Source of the DNA: NBML01 sp029939535
GTDB lineage: Bacteria > Desulfobacterota > Desulfobacteria > Desulfobacterales > Desulfobacteraceae
Length of the DNA stretch: 27,315 nucleotides
NCBI GenBank assembly: GCA_029939535.1
Contig: JAOZST010000033.1
Span: 1 to 27,315 of the forward strand
Reading direction: 5' to 3'
Shown here piece after piece: positions 24,687-27,315 of the stretch (the first letter of the stretch is position 1; each line of letters begins with the position of its first letter). The notes under the pieces are model-generated. The model made no database searches. It had not been told where the DNA came from and worked only from the letters and a program-made list of their open reading frames with translations. The translations under genes were made by a program, and so were the position numbers.

Positions 24687-24698
24687 ATTCCTTGTCAA
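24669..24698 (-). promoter_or_regulatory. Candidate sigma-70 promoter of the iorA operon
   Basis: On the minus strand a perfect -35 TTGACA (24698-24693) is followed after 18 nt by TATACC (24674-24669). A second possible pair is TTGTAT with TATTAT at 17-nt spacing slightly downstream. Both lie on the GTATAC repeats. If the gap at 24488-24587 is artificial, the leader to iorA would be roughly 120 nt. Confidence 0.45.
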
Positions 24699-24821
24699 GA
24701 GGAATTTTGAAAAATTATTTTTTATACATGAGAAAGAAGACCTAACTTTTTAGAACAACTTTTGTTGACATCCCAGGTGGAATTATCAAAAATAAAAGAT
24801 TTTCAGGAATTGCGTTTTAAA

Positions 24822-24851
24822 TATAATGCATAACCCTTTTACATAAGGAGT
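24822..24851 (+). promoter_or_regulatory. Candidate -10 box and ribosome-binding site of the mtnP remnant
   Basis: TATAAT at 24822-24827 and AAGGAG at 24846-24851, 7-8 nt before the ATG at 24859. No good -35 is spaced to this -10; a TTGACA at 24765-24770 is too far away. The ribosome-binding site looks intact although the gene it served is broken. Confidence 0.35.
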
Positions 24852-24858
24852 ATAAAAA

Positions 24859-25145
24859 ATGTTTGGTATCCTTGGTGGCACAGGTTTATATGCTGTTGAA
24901 GATTTAGAGATAAAAGAAGAGCATGAAATAACAACGCCCTTTGGAAAACCTTCAGCCCCTGTAGTTGAATTCAATTATAAGGAAAATCAGATTTTTTTTA
25001 TTCCACGTCATGGTAACAATCTTTTGAAAAGCAATTTGAAATATCAGACTGCTCCTGCCGTCACGCATTGGAAACCGCCATTATTTCACCACTAGATAGT
25101 TTAACTGATGAAAATAGAGAGGTGCTGGCAGTTCTTCAAAAATGA
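24859..25145 (+). pseudogene. mtnP: Internally deleted methylthioadenosine phosphorylase (mtnP) remnant
   Basis: The first 50-60 codons are the N-terminus of 5'-methylthioadenosine phosphorylase: MFGILGGTGLY, then TTPFGKPSAPV and FIPRHG, the nucleobase/phosphate-binding start of the family. Homology then stops and the frame ends at 25095 after about 78 codons; normal proteins have 240-290. In another frame, 25017-25145 reads as a phosphorylase C-terminus: a CSCRHALETAII stretch (family form C.C..AL..AI) followed by about 18 residues and TGA. Roughly two thirds of the gene between these pieces has been lost, with a frame change. The product cannot be active. Confidence 0.7.
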
Positions 25146-25222
25146 CTTCTCTTTTTGTGAAAATACCATTGGTACCATTGGAAAATTTCACAGGATATAA
25201 AAAATATGTCAATTGACGTTTT

Positions 25223-26317
25223 TTAAATCCTGTTGAGACACGGAATTTCTTCTTTAACGGCTTGTTCGGCACTGGCCAGAGCGCCTTCCAGATAACCGCC
25301 CAGCTGGTAATCGGTTTCTGTTCCGGCCAGCAGAACCTGGTTGTCCCAGATACCAGTTTTTCTGTCCGGCGGGTTGAACATGGGGTGCTCATGGGGACCT
25401 CTCTGGTCAAATTCAGTTGCCGTGAACCGTTCCCGGGCCCAATCCTTTAAATAAAAAACATGTGGATGGCCAGCCGGGGATCCGAATATCAGGTCGAGCT
25501 GAGCAAGGATACTCTGTTTAAGGGTTTTCGGCTCCCTGCGCTGGGCCGCCGGAACACTGACGAATCCCGTGAGACCGTATGGGGCGTTAGGTTCCAGGTT
25601 GGAAGCGTCGTGGATTTCACCCAGAGGGCCATACTGGCTGAAGGCCTGGCCGGAAAATCCAGCCTGCCTCCAATGGGGAGAGGGATATAAAGCAAAAAAT
25701 TTGGCGTGTCCTGCCATCCATGTTTTGGTTTTCAGCATGGCCTGGGTCAGGGCTGGAGACAAGTCCGGAGTAAACAGTATCCCGGCTGCTGCCAGCCTTG
25801 GAGGAAGTGCCAGGATCACTTTTCGGGCCTTGAACCAGGTTCGTTCTTCTTGTTCCAACTCGCCTACCCCAACCCGAATGTCGGTTTCCCGTTTTTGGAT
25901 TTCACAGACAGGGTGGTTCAGGCGGACAGCATCCCGGGGAAGATCGTTATAAAAATGGTCTACCAAGGCGATCATACCCCCTGAAATCCTCCATCCCTCA
26001 GGCTCCATGGGGTAACCTGAAATGGTTTTAATGGTGCCGTCTGACAGCTGAAATCTACCTAACCCGGATTCATACTGAGGATAGGCATTAAGGCCCATCT
26101 CTTTGACCAGTCGGGAAATTCTCGGGTTAAAGGCCGGCCAGAACCAGGACGGACCAAGGTCGGTGGAGAAATTGTCATGTTTAGGGCATTGGATTCGGCC
26201 GCCTATCCGGTCCCGGGCCTCCAGCAATACAAAGGATTTATTTTCCCTGGACAGAAGCCAGGCCGCATAGACGCCGCTCAGGCCCCCGCCCACAATCAGG
26301 GTATCAATATCAGTCAT
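25223..26317 (-). CDS. Flavin monoamine oxidase family protein
   Basis: FAD-dependent amine oxidase fold: the N-terminal dinucleotide motif VGGGLSGVYAAWLL (residues 8-21), LEARDRIGGRI (33-43), and a C-terminal FAD-binding segment LLAGTETDYQLGGYLEGA. At 364 residues it is shorter than most monoamine oxidases (about 430-500) but has both ends of the domain, so it seems complete and compact. The ribosome-binding site is weak. It is not part of the iorA operon: an mtnP remnant lies between them. The substrate is unknown. An aromatic amine (for example tryptamine) would suit the neighbourhood, but nothing in the protein shows this. Confidence 0.82.
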   Translation of the reverse strand: MTDIDTLIVGGGLSGVYAAWLLSRENKSFVLLEARDRIGGRIQCPKHDNFSTDLGPSWFWPAFNPRISRLVKEMGLNAYPQYESGLGRFQLSDGTIKTISGYPMEPEGWRISGGMIALVDHFYNDLPRDAVRLNHPVCEIQKRETDIRVGVGELEQEERTWFKARKVILALPPRLAAAGILFTPDLSPALTQAMLKTKTWMAGHAKFFALYPSPHWRQAGFSGQAFSQYGPLGEIHDASNLEPNAPYGLTGFVSVPAAQRREPKTLKQSILAQLDLIFGSPAGHPHVFYLKDWARERFTATEFDQRGPHEHPMFNPPDRKTGIWDNQVLLAGTETDYQLGGYLEGALASAEQAVKEEIPCLNRI

Positions 26318-26481
26318 TTTTACTTCTTATTTTATGTTTTCAATTGCAAGGGCGTATTGTTGGAACTGCGCCACGGTTAAATTATTATTCTCCCATTTCA
26401 TTCAAATATCAATATTTTTCCCTGGTCCATGGTAAATTTTATAGGTTTTTTTATTTTTTTTCAAACTATGATTGACCATCA

Positions 26482-26487
26482 TATAAT
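26482..26487 (+). promoter_or_regulatory. Candidate -10 box for the methyltransferase gene
   Basis: TATAAT in the 229-nt AT-rich region between the divergent amine oxidase and methyltransferase genes. A weak -35, TTCAAA, ends 16 nt upstream (26460-26465). Nothing else recognisable is seen in 26318-26546. Confidence 0.3.
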
Positions 26488-26546
26488 ATAAGATGTACTA
26501 GACTTCTCATTATTCTATTACAGCTAAACACAAAGAAGGATACCCC

Positions 26547-27299
26547 ATGGAAGACTATCAATTGTTAATAGACCTGCATAAAAGAGCAAAACGACAGGGT
26601 CCCGGCGGGGATACACAAACGAAAAAAATTATAGACCTGGCCGGGATAGATCCGTCAATGCCTTTAAAAATTGCGGATATCGGCTGTGGAACAGGTTCCT
26701 CTTCCATGTTGCTTGCCCGCCTGTTGAATGCTCAAATTACTGCAGTAGATTTTTTACCTGATTTTCTTCAAGTACTTGAAGCAAATGCCAAAAACCTGGG
26801 TCTGACTGAAAAATTATCGACACTTGCTTGTTCAATGGATAATTTGCCGTTCAACAATGAAGAATATGACGTGCTCTGGTCTGAAGGGGCTATCTACAAT
26901 ATCGGTTTTGAAAAAGGTGTAAAGGACTGGAAACCATTCCTGAAAACAGGAGGGCTGCTGATCCTTTCAGAAATTACCTGGCTGACTGCCGCACGCCCAC
27001 CTGAACTTCAAGAATATTGGGAAAATGAATACCCTGAAATAGATACCGCATCCTCCAAGATCAGCATCCTGGAAAAGAATGGTTATTCTCCGGTTGCCTA
27101 CTTTGTACTACCGGAGTATTGCTGGTTGGATAATTATTATGGACCTATGCAGAACAGCTTTTCCGAATTCCTTAAGCGAAACAATAACAGTGAAGAAGCC
27201 CGGGCCATAGTGGATGCTGAAGAAAATGAAATTACTCTGTATGAGAAATATAAATCATATTACAGCTATGGTGTATATATTGCGAGAAAAATTGGATAG
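26547..27299 (+). CDS. Class I SAM-dependent methyltransferase
   Basis: A 250-residue protein with the SAM-binding motif I IADIGCGTGSSS at 42-53, an acidic motif II in ITAVDFLPDFL (about 64-74), and CSMDNLPF, the adenine-contacting region. The C-terminal 80 residues are rich in Tyr and Trp and give no clear substrate hint. It is most like the general methyltransferase-11/YjhP-type group. AAGGA stands 6 nt before the ATG. It is transcribed away from the amine oxidase and the gene ends 16 nt before the window edge. Substrate unknown; no link to the degradation operon is seen. Confidence 0.85.
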   Translation: MEDYQLLIDLHKRAKRQGPGGDTQTKKIIDLAGIDPSMPLKIADIGCGTGSSSMLLARLLNAQITAVDFLPDFLQVLEANAKNLGLTEKLSTLACSMDNLPFNNEEYDVLWSEGAIYNIGFEKGVKDWKPFLKTGGLLILSEITWLTAARPPELQEYWENEYPEIDTASSKISILEKNGYSPVAYFVLPEYCWLDNYYGPMQNSFSEFLKRNNNSEEARAIVDAEENEITLYEKYKSYYSYGVYIARKIG

Positions 27300-27315
27300 C
27301 CAAACACCACTTTAG

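Noticed and set aside
24786..24974. Short minus-strand open frame overlapping the mtnP start
   Set aside because: Antisense to a recognisable MtnP N-terminus and without family features.
25199..25224. Possible bidirectional terminator after the amine oxidase
   Set aside because: GTCAATTGAC is palindromic and flanked by A and T runs, but the GC stem is only three pairs; too weak to call.
1..27315. tRNA, rRNA, CRISPR arrays, transposase genes, prophage or defence genes
   Set aside because: None were recognised on reading both strands; the only repeats are the short ones listed.

Overview
The window looks like a draft or metagenomic scaffold (two runs of exactly 100 N, at 4468-4567 and 24488-24587) from a strictly anaerobic bacterium. 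An EtfA with a fused two-cluster ferredoxin domain, indolepyruvate:ferredoxin oxidoreductase, TRAP transport and a 4-hydroxybenzoyl-CoA-reductase-type flavoprotein suggest an aromatic-degrading Desulfobacterota member (Desulfobacterales-like). This placement is inferred from gene content and general sequence feel; no rRNA or marker gene is present.

Layout. From about 24.7 kb down to the left edge, 21 genes lie on the minus strand, most with overlapping or nearly touching ends, so they probably form one long operon. In transcription order: iorA-iorB (arylpyruvate oxidoreductase), a class III CoA-transferase, etfB-etfA, an acyl-CoA dehydrogenase, a GntR/FCD regulator, a MeaB-type GTPase, the small and large subunits of a B12-dependent acyl-CoA mutase, hyuA-hyuB (ATP-dependent lactam/hydantoin hydrolase), a phenylacetate-CoA-ligase-type enzyme, a three-subunit molybdenum hydroxylase (FAD, 2Fe-2S, Mo), a sequence gap, a TRAP transporter (DctP-Q-M), and an HcrB-like FAD/[4Fe-4S] subunit plus a 2Fe-2S subunit that runs off the left edge. 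On the right, 24859-25145 is a decayed mtnP (methylthioadenosine phosphorylase), followed by a flavin amine oxidase (minus) and a SAM-dependent methyltransferase (plus).

How the genes fit together. The set matches, step by step, the anaerobic indole-3-acetate (auxin) pathway described in Aromatoleum/Azoarcus. A Mo hydroxylase oxidises the indole C2. A hydantoinase-like enzyme opens the lactam to 2-aminophenylsuccinate. A CoA-transferase and ligase make CoA esters. A B12 mutase rearranges 2-aminophenylsuccinyl-CoA to (2-aminobenzyl)malonyl-CoA. A decarboxylating acyl-CoA dehydrogenase then gives 2-aminocinnamoyl-CoA, which goes on to 2-aminobenzoyl-CoA. Two residue-level observations support this. 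The acyl-CoA dehydrogenase has glycine where the catalytic glutamate normally sits, as expected if CO2 loss replaces proton abstraction. The mutase keeps the Tyr and Arg that bind a free carboxylate. IorAB at the head of the operon would feed tryptophan-derived indolepyruvate in as indoleacetyl-CoA. The HcrB/C-like pair could belong to a reductive enzyme acting on the 2-aminobenzoyl-CoA product. Thiolase and hydratase steps are not in the window.

Regulation. A tandem GTATAC-type element overlaps a TTGACA promoter upstream of iorA and is a good candidate operator for the operon's own GntR regulator. A perfect 11-bp hairpin separates dctP from dctQ.
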